The position numbers and the translations under genes are program-made. 64,000 nt of DNA. Source: Dryomyza anilis. Taxonomy: Eukaryota; Arthropoda; Insecta; Diptera; Dryomyzidae. Each line of letters starts with the position of its first letter. Position 1 is the stretch's first letter. The stretch spans positions 83,694,583 through 83,758,582 of the forward strand of contig OX638130.1 in NCBI GenBank assembly GCA_951804985.1, read 5' to 3'. The notes under the pieces are model-generated. The model was given only the letters and a program-made list of their open reading frames with translations. It ran no database searches and was not told where the DNA came from. Positions 45,137 to 56,417 of this stretch are shown piece after piece.

Positions 45137-46990
45137 TAAGACTTGAAATAGAGGTCTTAGAATAGGAATCATTAGAAGATTTAGTTTCGAAATGAATGGA
45201 AAGAAAAATCAAGATGTGAGGTAGAATTCTGAGAACAAATGTCATCACAGAGATGGAGTCGAGATAGAAGGTAAGAATGAAGACTTGATTAAGATCATTT
45301 AGTATCAAACTAAAACCTGAATAAGATTGAAATAATTATGGAATAAAGACATGAAATAAAGTTCATAGAATAAGGTTCATTTAGCAGGTTTAGATTTGAA
45401 ATTAATGGAAGGAAAAGTCCAGACTTCGAGATGAACAACGAATAGTTTCGCGATTGAACGTTGTTTTTGATTTAAAACTTGAAATAGAGTTCTTAGAATA
45501 AGACTAATTTAACATATTTAAATTCGAAACTAATTGAGATGGAATTCAGAGAATATATGTCGTAGCACAGACAGAGTTAAGATCGATAGAAGATAAGAAA
45601 GAGGACATGAGAAAGAGCATTTAGCAATAGACTCATACCTGAGTAAGATTGAATGAATATAAGAATTGAAATTGATATAGAGTTCTGAGAATAAATGTTA
45701 AAACACTAATAGATTTGAGATCGATAGAACGTAAGAATGAAGACTTGAGTAAGATTGAAAGAATTATCGAAATAAGCCTTGAAATAGAGTTTTTGGAATA
45801 AGGCTCATTTAGCAGACTTAAATGTCAGAAACTTTCGATGTCGGAAGCGAACTACGAAAACGATCAACTGCGATTTTAACAGTTTCCCAATTGAATGAGA
45901 TTGAATTCTTAGAATATATTTCATAGAAGAGATAGTGGCGAAATTGATAAAGACTCTTTTCAGAATCTTTAAATTTAGACTGTGAGTTAGAGTAGACATT
46001 GAAGGAATTAAAACATTAGATAGAATTCTGAGAACAAATGTTATAGCTGAGATATAACCGAAACTAATAGAACATAAGAATGAAGACTTGAGCATTAAGA
46101 GCATTAAGTCCAAGACCCATGCCTATGTTTGATTGAAAGATCTAAGACTTGAGATGGGGTCTTTAAAATTAGATTCATTTATGAAAGATCTAAGACTTGA
46201 GATTGAGTCTTTAAAATTAGACTCATTTATATACGTGGATGAAATTAAATATTGCAGACTTGAGATAGAGTTCTAAGAATAAATGTCATCACAGAGACAG
46301 AGTCAAGCTTGAATCAAGGTAGGAATGAAGACTTGAATTAATGTCTTTAGAATAAGATTCTTATCTGAGTTAGAGTAGAGATTGAAATAATTAAGACATA
46401 AATAAGAGTCCTTAGAAATAGACTCCTAACAGATTTTACTCAAAATCAAAGTATTAAAATCAAGACTGAGATAGAGTTCTGTGAATAAACAGATTAATTA
46501 ATGGAATAATCTAAACTTCAGTTAGATTAAAATGAGAATCTCGATACGTATTATAATTTGAGACAGTGCTCAGAGATAAATGTTATATCAGAGATATAAT
46601 CGAGATTAAAAGAGCATAAGAATGAAGAGTTGACAAAGAGCATTAAGTGTACATGTTAGATTGAAAGAACTAAGACTTGAGATAGAGTCCTTCAAATTAA
46701 ACTCATTTAGATCGGTGAATGGAATGAAATAAGCCAAACTTTAGATAGAGTTCTAAGAATAAATGTCATTACAGAGACAGATTGAAGATTTACTTCCTAC
46801 CTCAAAAAGACTTGAATTAAAGTCTCACATATCTGAGTTAGAGTAGAGATTGACATAATTGAGACATAAATAGGAGTCCTTAGAAATAGACTTAGAGCAG
46901 ATTTAGCATTAAAAATCAAGATTGAGATAGAGGTCTGAGAATAAAAAGAGTCGAAATTAATTAATTGAAATCTAAACTTGGATTAAAGCG

Positions 46991-47600
46991 AGAAACTTAT
47001 TATAGTCAAAGCTAAGTCGAACTACACTCGAGACTTTTTGGAGGCAGTGTTTAATCATATTCGCGAAAGTACCCAAATTTAGCGCCAACAAGTGCGCTTT
47101 TCACCATTGGAGACGCTGCCACAAAGTCTGCCACTGAAACCACAAATTCAGTCATGGATTAACTCTGTTTCAGACGTCGACTCTTGGGCGCTGGTGCTGG
47201 TTCTGGCCAAGATAATTAACAAATTTACGTTACTAATGAAATTTAGTTGAAACTTTGTGTACATTACGTCGTTAGTGATATGAGCCTGTGGGTGCGCTTG
47301 TGGGTGGGTCGATGGCTGTTAGTGTGGTTGTGGTTATGGGTGGCTGTTTGGTCGGCTAGTTGGTTGGTAGGTTGATCAGATAGGATAGGAGTTTCGGTGG
47401 TGGAAAACGGAGCAACAACGAACTAAGGTGTGTATATTTGGGCAGCAAGGAGCAAAAATTTCGTTCCACTCCTGCAGCTGAAGCTGTGAATAGAATTGAA
47501 GTATAGTCTTATTTTGACTTTTGATATTGTGCTCGTACAATTTTGGAACACTATTTTGTACACTTTTGTTTTTGAAATATTTTTTTGTTTTATTTTTTTG
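46991..47600. other. Single-copy lower-AT sequence with a GT-rich tract
   Basis: 47280-47390 is G+T-rich (GTGGGTGGGTCG, GGTTGTGGTTATGGGTGG). Short frames on both strands; no domain. Confidence 0.4.
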
Positions 47601-47775
47601 TTGTAGGCACACTTTTCGTGCACTTTATTGCGCACTCTATTGAGCACTTAGTTGTTCACTTTCTTTTTTTTTTGCTTTGTACACTTTTGTGTTCACACTT
47701 TATTCATTTTTGTGCTCACTTTATGGTTCACTTTATTGTTCACTTCTGTGTTTATTTTTGCAATTTTGTGCTGCC
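47601..47775 (+). repeat. TTCACTTTATTG-type simple repeat
   Basis: Imperfect 12-16-bp units GTGCACTTTATTGC, GTTCACTTTATTG and the like. The frame across it yields a repetitive HF/VHF peptide, a by-product of the repeat. Confidence 0.6.
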
Positions 47776-48890
47776 TATTTGTGCGATTTTATTTGCTTGT
47801 TATTTGAATTGCGACCGACCGACTAACTGACTCCTTCGAGGAACGCACCCGTTTACAGAATAGATACAATTTTTATTCCTTTTCACTTTGCGTTTCTTTT
47901 CGGCTCCTTGTGCGAATGCGAGGAAGTGAGCAGCGGGAGCAACTCACTAACGTAATCGTTGTCGTCGTTGTCGATACGATTGCCTGCGATGTCGGAAGCG
48001 AACTGCGAAAACGAACGGCTGCGATTTTAACTGTTTCGCGTTTGAACGTTGTTTTTGATTATTTATCCTTTTTTTTTTGTTCTATTCCATTCTATATGGT
48101 GCGCATAAGAATACGTTTTAGGATGAGTGTTTTTGTGTTTGTGTTCGATGTGTGTGTGTGTGGTTGTGATAATCTAAAGGACACGGCAAACGGAACTTTG
48201 TCTCCACCACGTCAGGCTGTCTTGTAATCACAATACAGACTGATGGTCGCCCGATTTGCCAGCGAACTTATCACTCGGACTGGATTCTTGAAGTTCAACT
48301 ATCGCCACACTCAAAATACATAATCGCAGGACATGCTGTTGTGTTCGGCGCATGAAAGCTTATTTGCTCTCATTGCTCATTATCTGTTCGAATGCTTTAT
48401 CAGTTTACTCTCAGCTGCATAGTTTTCTATCTCTTGTTGTTGTCCCGACGTTATCGTGTATGTTCGGTCGTCGTTGTCGTTGTCCTGCCGACAGTTGGTT
48501 GGCAAAACGTTGTCTCGTCGGCATTTCCATTCTTCTTTTCGGTATATTTTGAGACATGCGACACATGCTCGTTCGTTCTCTATCACGCACGCTCTCTTTG
48601 CTGTTCAAAAGTTGCTGCTGTTGGTATTTTTTTGGCGTGGCCTTTTGCTAAAGCTGCAAAAGCAACCACCATGCATTCGGCGGAATTTGGCAGAATGTCA
48701 CAAGTGCACTTTTGCATCTGCTCTGTTCGAAATTCTGTAGACACGCAATTTGCTCTCGCACGACTGCAAAGTGCTCACTTGCTGATGCCGAAACTAATGA
48801 ATGAATGCACACAGAGAGCGTATCGAAGCAAGAGAGAGACAGAGAGATAAGTGTCTCAAATTTATTGCAATCAGCTGTTTTTGACAGTTG
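47776..48890. promoter_or_regulatory. Promoter-like lower-AT island
   Basis: The longest non-repetitive stretch of balanced composition in the window. It contains GTTGTCGTCGTTGTCG, a TGTGTGTGTGTG run (about 48148), a fly-type initiator-like TCAGTT at 48400, alternating GCAAAAGC and GCACTTTTGC words, and a GAGAGAGACAGAGAGA stretch at 48830-48846 that would suit GAGA factor. Frames of 65-152 codons overlap on both strands, none with a domain. Direction of any transcription is undecided. The 47988-48060 segment is repeated in degenerate form inside the upstream array. A promoter or 5' untranslated exon is an inference. Confidence 0.35.
47988..48060 (+). repeat. Segment duplicated into the 45-kb array
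   Basis: GATGTCGGAAGCGAACTGCG, AAAACGAACGGCTGCGATTT, TAACTGTTTCGCGTTTGAAC, GTTGTTTTTGATT in order. Three partial or diverged copies sit at 45065, 45445 and 45838, all in the same orientation. Confidence 0.7.
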
Positions 48891-49222
48891 GCTAATTTTG
48901 AATGCATGCATGATGTGCCGCGTGCTGCTAAACGTTATCATTTGAATTTATAATGCATAATTATGCAAAATCACATGGATTTTAGCAAAAAGGTCAAATC
49001 AATCTTTAACGATATTATTTGTTTAATGCTGGCACTTTTTACTTAACACCAGATTTGTTATTTTTCTATACTTATAAATTTATTTATTTTTAATTTTTTA
49101 TGAAATTTATTATTCAATTATTATTATTAGGTAATTCTTTTTTAGTTGTGTGTATAAAATAATTATTTTTATATCATTTCATTTAATATACCCAATAAAC
49201 CAAAAGTCACGCATACGTTACA
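48891..49222. other. AT-rich sequence, nothing assigned
   Basis: Rapid return to very AT-rich sequence after the island; no features. Confidence 0.4.
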
Positions 49223-49775
49223 TCCCCACGGGGAAACGAACCGGTCCTAGACTAGGCACGAGACTGGTTCCTGGAAGATAGTTAACCGATCATAGTTCTG
49301 GCCCTTTTAATTTTTTTGTTTTTTATATAAATATTTTTTTTATTTGTTTTTTATTATTATTTTTTATATTTTTTAAAATTTTATTATTTTATTTTATTGT
49401 ACCTAACATTTATGTACATAATATTTTATTTTACCTTCTCCTTCATGCATTCACATTTAACCAATTAGTCCACCCTTGCAAGCGTGTATTATAATTACTT
49501 GAAAGACCTACTGTATTTAAATCAATACAGTATCGAAAAACAGTCTACGAATTATAGACGCATTAGTTGCAGCGTGTAAATAGGTCTCGTTATTAACTAT
49601 GGCGCCACCTAGTGCCTATTCGCTTCACTAGCGACATGTATAGCATGGACACGATCCACAGACATTTAGACCTATCACAGAACTGGTCTATAAGATACTG
49701 TTCTTAGTCGGTACCAATGGTACCGGTCACGTAATAGGTAGTTTTAGACCAATTAGGACCTTTTTCCCGCAGGCA
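49223..49775. mobile_element. Possible MITE with CGGGAAA ends
   Basis: The left edge CCCCACGGGGAAACGAACCG-GTCCTA faces a right edge whose complement is GCCTGCGGGAAAAAGGTCCTA. The interior holds lower-AT words such as GGTACCAATGGTACCGGTCAC and TATGGCGCCACCTAGTGCC, unlike the flanks. The termini resemble those at 40452-40690. Assignment is tentative. Confidence 0.4.
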
Positions 49776-50199
49776 TATTTATGATCTTATACACCGTTGG
49801 GGAATGCAGAGCAAAAAGTTTTACATATGAAATTTAAAATTCACCAAAGTCTTTCAGCATTCAAAGACTTTGCCTTCATTGTACCAAATATATTCTATAT
49901 TTTTATTATTTTTTTTGCTAGACCCATTTAAATATACCCGTTTTTACTACATAACATGGGGCCGTAATGTCTCCGATTTTTTTTGTCACAACCGTTTTTA
50001 TGTTTCATCCTGTGTCTGTGTTTATTGGGTAATGGCAAGAAGTTTTATTAATACAAATACTGAAACCAATACAGGTATTTGAAGACTGTATATTGAAACT
50101 GGCAGGTCTCTTTATGCTCGAAATGTTCCCGAACTTACTTTGATATTAAAGTTCGAAAATTAAAAAAAAAAATTCCATTTATAAAATTTTACGATATGC
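49776..50199. other. AT-rich sequence, nothing assigned
   Basis: AAATACTGAAACCAATAC-like wording only; no feature. Confidence 0.35.
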
Positions 50200-50790
50200 T
50201 ACGACATTTCGACATTTTTTACATCGATATAGCAATATTTTAGAATTTAATGTCGATATCATTGCACTATGCGATGCGATATCCATCCAGAATCGTTTTA
50301 TTCACGTTCCGAAAGAAACTGCGATATGTCGTTTCGAACTACACGTGCAAGTTAATACGTTTTGGCCTGCAATAATAATAATAAAAAATAATAGTTTGGA
50401 ACTACAGTCCTATAAGGACTTAGGCCGAGCTCTCTCTCCATTTTGAGCTGTGCGTGTTATATTTGTACTCAAAGTGGTGGGACCTACAGCTTATTGCCGA
50501 ATCCGAACGGCGGGTGAGAGCTTTTCATAGGCAATGTTTACTCTCGTAGGTTTGCCATTTACTGCCGAGAGGTAGCGCGGTATAGAAAAATGTTTCTATG
50601 AAAAGATGTTGTTAGCCCGAGTCCAGGCTTGAACCGGGGACCTTTCGGCTCGCAGTCCAACGCACTAACCACTGAGCTACCGCGGCTACTATTATATCGG
50701 CAATATTATACCAAAATCTGATTCGATATCGTACGAATTCTCCGACATATCGTATCGTTCTCGCATCAATATCGAAACCAAATGACAGAC
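50200..50790 (+). mobile_element. CAGTCTGCC fold-back repeat interrupted by a SINE
   Basis: Left part CATCGATATAGCAATATTTT and GCGATATCCATCCAGAATCG; right part GATTCGATATCGTACGAATT and the terminus ATGACAGACTGGGTATT. A family-1 SINE occupies 50371-50689. Confidence 0.6.
50371..50689 (-). mobile_element. tRNA-derived SINE (family 1), full length
   Basis: On the minus strand it starts GTAGCCGCGG, with A box TAGCTCAGTGG and B box GGTTCAAGCCT, the same body as 15130 (ATCTTTTCATAGAAACA, CTCTCACCCGCCGTTCGG) and an ATT-type tail. Target duplications are obscured by the AT tail. Confidence 0.85.
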
Positions 50791-50988
50791 TGGGTATTTC
50801 CTAACCAATCTTTAAAACGAAACCATAACCGAAAGCGAAATCATAATTCGTTTATAATTTTGAATATTTAGAAATGTTGAAGATTTTTTTTGTAGTTTCC
50901 AAAAGCAGCATTATAAACGCCATCTTGTTGAACATTTATAATTCCGTATTGGTGATGTTGAATTAGAAATGAACTTTTGAAAAATGTT

Positions 50989-51018
50989 CGATTTTGTAAC
51001 TATATAGTTACAAAATCG
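50989..51018. repeat. Perfect 30-bp palindrome
   Basis: Each 15-base half, CGATTTTGTAACTAT and ATAGTTACAAAATCG, is the exact complement of the other, with no spacer. It could extrude as a hairpin. No neighbouring gene suggests a terminator. Confidence 0.85.
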
Positions 51019-52529
51019 CACGGAGAGTTATGAAGTATTTTTCGTTTGTCAGTTACTGTTTCTCTGGTCACACAGAATCGATAGTCAAAACACAACTAAT
51101 CAAACTCTTCTCAACTTTGCAGTAAAAGTCATCGATGATCTCTCAATGATTTTTTGTCTCAAGTTTCTTTCTTGATTCTGGATCCACACAAATTAATTCA
51201 AATTAAAGATGTTCCTTTATTTGAATTAATTTTAAATTAAAAGACCGTATGTTTATATTTAATATCATCGTATACTAAATTAACAATGTCACATAATATG
51301 TGATTGATACGTATATATAACCACTTAATTAATTATGTATTTAAAACGAACAAATTAAAAAAATATATATGTTCAATCTCTCCATATTGCAAATCACTGA
51401 CATGCGATAGAGAATAACATTCCGAAAGCTTTTTCGATATTCGAAAATGAGTGCAATGTTATGCTTTGCTCAATGAAAATAAATATCATGCTAAAGCAGT
51501 GCAGTCAATTATATGGAACCTTCAATAATAACAAAAATCGTGCAAAAATTACCTTTCAAAAGACCAATTTTAGTAAATTTAAAATCAATGGATACGTGGC
51601 CAAAGTATTTCGAAATTAATCTACGTTCTTTAAATAATTATAATTGAATTTTTAAACAATGGCGCATAATCATAGACAATTTAAAGTTAACTTTAAAATA
51701 AAATTCGGTTTATTTGACAATTTTGACATAGAATAAAAATTCTTAAAGCTGATATTAATTTTAAAGCCAAATTTAAATTGTAGCGCCTATATTTCTTAAA
51801 ATCAAATAATAACCAACCGCCGAACTATTAAATTTTAAAACAACAATGGTAGGGGCGGACGAAATTTCCTGTGAGCCGGTCAATAAATAACTAAATTTCT
51901 CATATAAAATATAACCATACAAATAAATATACCAAAATTCGTGATATATATGAGCAAATCCAGAAAACATTTAGCTTTTAGGGTTGACAAAATTTCACAA
52001 AAAAAAATGTGTGGGCACATATTATCGCTTTAGGAGCTTATAGCCCCTTATGTATTATATATCCGTTTGCGTGCTTCTCTTTTAGCGAAAGCCGTCAAAG
52101 ATAGAAATCGGTTATTTTGAGGAAATTAAGCCTAAAATTCAGATTTAAAGTGCTCCTGTATTTTTAATCTTAGGGGCACATACACGCGATTTTGTATTCT
52201 TAAATTAACTCGTGGCATAAGCAGATGGAATTGTATATGTGCTTCAGAAAAAAAGTGTTTTTTTTGGGGCCAATCACGTATTTTTTCTAAAATTCCAGCG
52301 TGTCTGTTTTTGTTGGTATTGGGGGCACATTCACAAGTCATATCATAAAATCTTTATATTTACCTCCTCTATTAAAAATTAGATACAAAGGGATATAAGA
52401 CGCGGCTTGTACTATTACATTAAAATATCAATTAATACACCGTGCTACAAATATCGAAAAAAGTTTGCACACTTGATAAATTCGACATACGCGTGAAATT
52501 AGGGATCATACTGAGAATTTGTGCGAAAT
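51019..52529. other. Single-copy AT-rich sequence
   Basis: GGGCACAT occurs at about 52013, 52166 and 52322, the last two about 155 bp apart. Otherwise nothing was seen. Confidence 0.35.
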
Positions 52530-52955
52530 CTGTTTTTTTACGGTTTTTATTTGCATTTGAAATGCAAGTGCATATCATATTCTCATATTTTAAAAATATA
52601 TTTGTTTGAACATTTCAAAAAAGTTGTATATACTTCAAGCTGAGATATCTCTGAGTATGAATATGAAGTCGGTTTTCCGATATCAAATAGTTTTCGGCTT
52701 TTATTTGTATTTTAAATGCGCTTGTATCATATAATTTGAATTTAAAAAATTAGAATTTATTTTTATAAAATCTCTCATAGTAACATTTCAAATTGGAATA
52801 AAACGTTTAAATTAATTGATATTGTTTTTAGATACATACTTTAAGAGATCTCAGGTAGAAAATGCATCAAATTTTATTCACGAATAATAAAATATTTTTT
52901 AAATATGAAATTTATGATATGCACTTGCGTTTCAAATGCAAATAAAAAACGAATT
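52530..52955. repeat. Inverted repeat with TTTGCATTTGAAATGCAAG arms
   Basis: Arm 1 (about 52540-52600: TTTTTATTTGCATTTGAAAT, GCAAGTGCATATCATA) is complementary to arm 2 (about 52891-52950: TATGATATGCACTTGCG, TTTCAAATGCAAATAAAAAA). A third, direct-orientation partial copy lies near 52695-52735. Confidence 0.65.
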
Positions 52956-53116
52956 GATCTAAAAAACTGTTTCCGGTTTCGGTCTGCAAAGGTTAACAAA
53001 ATATATCTTATTATTCATTTTTGAGAAGCTGAGAAGCTTTGATGCACAAATATCTTTTCAGATGACTTCCAATATTTTTGGAGCACATACTGACAGTAAC
53101 TATTGATTAAAAATTT

Positions 53117-53950
53117 GGGTATTCCACACCAAATCGACCAAAATAAGTCAAATTTGAGATTTTAACTTTTGGATTTCAATAAAATTTGGGCAACTGATAA
53201 AGGGTATCCAGATATGTACTGACCAATTTTTTTTATTTTTTTCGCCCACTACTTCCAGAGATACAGTGGCTCAAAGTTACAAAAAATGGGTCAAAAATAA
53301 CTTTTGTATGGTTGTTCATTTTTCAATATCTCTTAAAATAGAAATGCTAGAAACTTAATTGATGGCTCGTTTTAAAGCTAATAGAACAGGCTTTCAGAAA
53401 AATTAAGTTGTAACTTCTTAAAAGCTGTAATAATTCCTGAATAAATACGTAACTCTGATTTCTAAAATGAAGTCAGTTTTATCATATTCAATCTAGTTTT
53501 TAAGATATTCATTTTGGCATATAGTTTTTACGATTTTCGAAAAATTGTATATATCTCAATAACTAGAGACAGTTAGATGAAACTGACGCCATTTTCGAAA
53601 TCAGAGTTACAAAATCATTGAAAAATTCTTGCAAATTTTACTTTTGAAAAAAATATATTTTTTTCAATACAAAAAATATGTAAAAATTTAAAAAAATAAT
53701 TTTTAAAATATGATGCCATCAAAATACCATCTTGAATTTGGCATGAACATTTATATTAAATCAACCAAAATATGTGATTTTTTCAGAATTTTAAAAAGGG
53801 TCCTTTTTAAGGACATCCATTTTGAAATGCACGAGCCACAAAATAAAACAAAAATTGGTCATATGCATTATATCTCGATACTCAAATTTCATTGAAATCG
53901 AAGAAGATGAGTTCCAACCGCTGGTAGATTTGGTGTGGAATGGCCCATAT
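53117..53950 (+). mobile_element. ATATGGGCC-family element, longest copy
   Basis: About 834 bp between GGTATTCCACACCAAATCGA and its inverted end GATTTGGTGTGGAATGGCCC. It contains all landmarks seen piecemeal elsewhere: GCAACTGATAAAGGGTATC, CCAGAGATACAGTGGCTC, TGATGGCTCGTTTTAAAGC, GATGCCATCAAAATACCATC and CATTGAAATCGAAGAAG. No long frame. It is the best reference copy for the family. Confidence 0.75.
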
Positions 53951-54734
53951 ATCAAAATTAAACCCTAAAAGCAAAAATTAAACATTTTTTATCGAAAAAA
54001 AATGTTGTTGGAAAACAACTATTTTCAGGAAATTTCGAAAAAAAACATTGATAAATAAAATGTTAAAATTGCTGCACGCAACAACAATTTGGCAAAATCT
54101 TGAGTTGACGCAGTTTTTACATTTTTGCTATTGGTTCTTTCTTCAATGCACATAATTCTTATTGTGTTTATTGGAGACGGAAAACTTAGGCGACTTGAAA
54201 TGTAGAATCTGCAGAGGAAGATCGCTGATGAAGGGGCTTGGCTGCCTCTGAAACAGCTGTACGATCTGCCACTCAATGCATTTTGCCAATTGTTTGTTGT
54301 TTTATTTGTTGGTACAAAACCCGCAATTTGGACCTTGAGCACGACTGGACCTTGAGCACGTTAAGACAATATCTTAAAAAAATGTCCAACAAAAAAAATG
54401 TATTCAACAAAAACAACACAGTTCGAAAATTTCGAAAAAAAAAAAATTTGTTAAAAAAAAATTTGGCGACTAAAACAACGCTATGGTCAAAATCACCATT
54501 TTCCAAAAAAAAAAAATGATAAAATTTAAAATGCGATTCACCAAATTGGACGCACTTGGGTGCTTCTGTAATGCCACTGGAACTGGTTTATTGTCAGTAA
54601 ATTTAATTCTGTCCATCTCTTCTCTTCAATAATCTCGCCTGGATACTGAAAATTCAATATTTTTCTGTTCTGCTATCATTTTCTATGAATTTCCTTTAAA
54701 TGAGACCAGTGAATTTTCGGTCTGCTAACTACCA
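53951..54734. other. AT-rich sequence, nothing assigned
   Basis: An A-rich tract at 54375-54520 gives Lys/Asn-rich frames. A 105-codon minus frame at 54025-54342 has no domain. Confidence 0.4.
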
Positions 54735-54902
54735 TTAACCAAAGACCTTTAAAATAAAGGTTTTCATATAACTCTCACCCAAAGACCTTTATTTTTTGAA
54801 ATAAAAAATATATGTCAACCAAAGACCTATAAGTTTTGAAATAACATATATCTCTCAACCAAAGACCTTTATATTTTTTGAAAAATAATATTTATCTCTC
54901 AG
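54735..54902 (+). repeat. 40-bp minisatellite, four units
   Basis: AAAGACCTTT or AAAGACCTAT occurs at 54741, 54781, 54821 and 54861, exactly 40 bp apart, each followed by TTTTGAAATAA-like text and CTCTCAACC. Confidence 0.8.
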
Positions 54903-55299
54903 TGAAAAACCAAATGAAAATAAAGATTAATAGGTCTCTGTTTTTAAATAACGTGATTTAAAACCTTACATCGACCATATATTTCATTCATATCGTAATT
55001 CTCTTCTGTTTAAATATATCCAGAATAAAAATTCTATAGAAATAAGTTATACCTATATTCATTATTTTAATTTTAAAACAAAAATTCAAGAGTTATGTTT
55101 TTTTTTATTTCCTTTGTATTTTGATTTATAATCAAAACAGGTTCCATTTCAATTAAATGCAGTTTATGTTTATTGAAATTACATTTAAATTAAATGTTGT
55201 AATTGTTTTTTATTTATTTGTGGACACTGTATTAAACTTGTCACTCTGCAATCGGTTTATTTTAAGCCACATATTGAGCGTAATTAAAAATTAACAAAA
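54903..55299. other. AT-rich sequence, nothing assigned
   Basis: No repeat or coding signal recognised. Confidence 0.35.
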
Positions 55300-56020
55300 A
55301 AAAAAGGTCTGGCAACAGCCATTAGTATTAATATTTCAAATATTTTGCAGAAACATTTTGAGGCGACAACTGGTTAAATAAACACCTGCCTACGATTAAC
55401 AATAGTCGACCTTCGGATGAATGAACAGACAGACGGACGAACTGCACTAGTATTGTATTTTTAAATCTTTAATGCCCTGATCCCAGGGGTTAGGCGTACA
55501 GTACAAATATGACTTGGCAGTATATTTGCCGACACTTGACGCAGTTGGTGCTGTTTGCGGGGCTTCACTGTGGCCCAGTAAGAGTCACTCAAATATTTAT
55601 TAATTGTTTTCAATGGTTGTGTCTTAATGCAAACACGGCCGACACGCACATTGCCTAGAACTGGAGAAGTGGGAATCAAAAGTATTGGTATTGCTGTGGC
55701 AATGTCTGTCTGTTCGTCTGTCTAACCACTTGCCTTACTGCTCTACCAATTGTGACCAGATGTCGCCGACAATAATTGTCCTCAAATGCGAATAAATAAA
55801 ACACAATTCGAAAAGCCGACACACTCTGTGCAATGAGCGCCTATTATAATTGTAAATGTTGACACAATATGGCAGTAAATGCAGGCACTGTGCGCCCACA
55901 GCGGCCCACGGCAAGCAGCCTCTGTTCGACACGGTCTGAGGTTGACACTTGGGTGCATTTTGCTACGATGTTCGTGATAAGGATTACAATCCCGCGATAA
56001 TGAAATCAGGACCAACAAAA
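55300..56020. other. Lower-AT single-copy island
   Basis: GGCAACAGCCATTAG through GCGCCCACAGCGGCCCACGG. Overlapping minus-strand frames of 65-78 codons lack domain features. Possible host regulatory or untranslated sequence by composition. Confidence 0.35.
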
Positions 56021-56417
56021 AATCACTATCGCAAAAGTTATGCAGTTCTAAACATAGTTTAAGAATTCTTAAACCTAGTCGAAATTGTTTCTGATCATTT
56101 CTACATTGATTATTTCTACATTGTTATAACCCGAACTCGTCAAGATCATGTCAGTTATAGTGTTAATTTCAACTACTACACGAGACAAAATATCTGACAT
56201 TAGTCGGGCATATATCAGACAGATAGACAGATGAATGGATGCAGTCGTATAGCATTTTGTGGAATATGAACACCATATTTGATACAAACTCAATTGATGC
56301 ATTATTTCAAAAGCCACAAAATTTAAAATTTTTTAATGCAAAAACATGACAAGTCACGTAGCTTTAAGATTTCTTAGGAAGATGTGCATTAAAGCATAAT
56401 ACAGACATTTAGACATA
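56021..56417. other. AT-rich sequence, nothing assigned
   Basis: TTTCTACATTGAT occurs twice near 56098-56125. No gene. Confidence 0.35.

Larger units (their letters stand above)
44560..46990 (+). repeat. 2.4-kb degenerate purine-rich tandem array
   Basis: Irregular repetition of AAGACTTGAGATAGAGTTCT, GAATAAATGTCATCACAGAG, GATAGAACGTAAGAATGAAG, AGACTCATTTAG and GAGTTAGAGTAGAGATTG. The AAATGTCAT landmark falls at about 44650, 45237, 45557, 45694, 46030, 46276, 46580 and 46768, so spacing is irregular and the array is higher-order or recombined. The plus strand is strongly A+G-rich. All frames are closed. Degenerate copies of a segment found at 47988-48060 lie within it. Confidence 0.7.

Noticed and set aside
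47585..47830. Hydrophobic, possibly membrane protein with HF repeats
   Set aside because: The peptide pattern is a direct translation of the TTCACTTTATTG simple repeat.
48392..48850. 152-codon frame in the lower-AT island, overlapped by frames on both strands
   Set aside because: Several mutually overlapping frames in the same interval indicate relaxed composition; none shows a domain. Kept only as a promoter-like region.
54735..54902. CRISPR-like array (regular 40-bp spacing)
   Set aside because: The sequence between the conserved words is itself repeated and not unique, and the genome is eukaryotic; it is a minisatellite.
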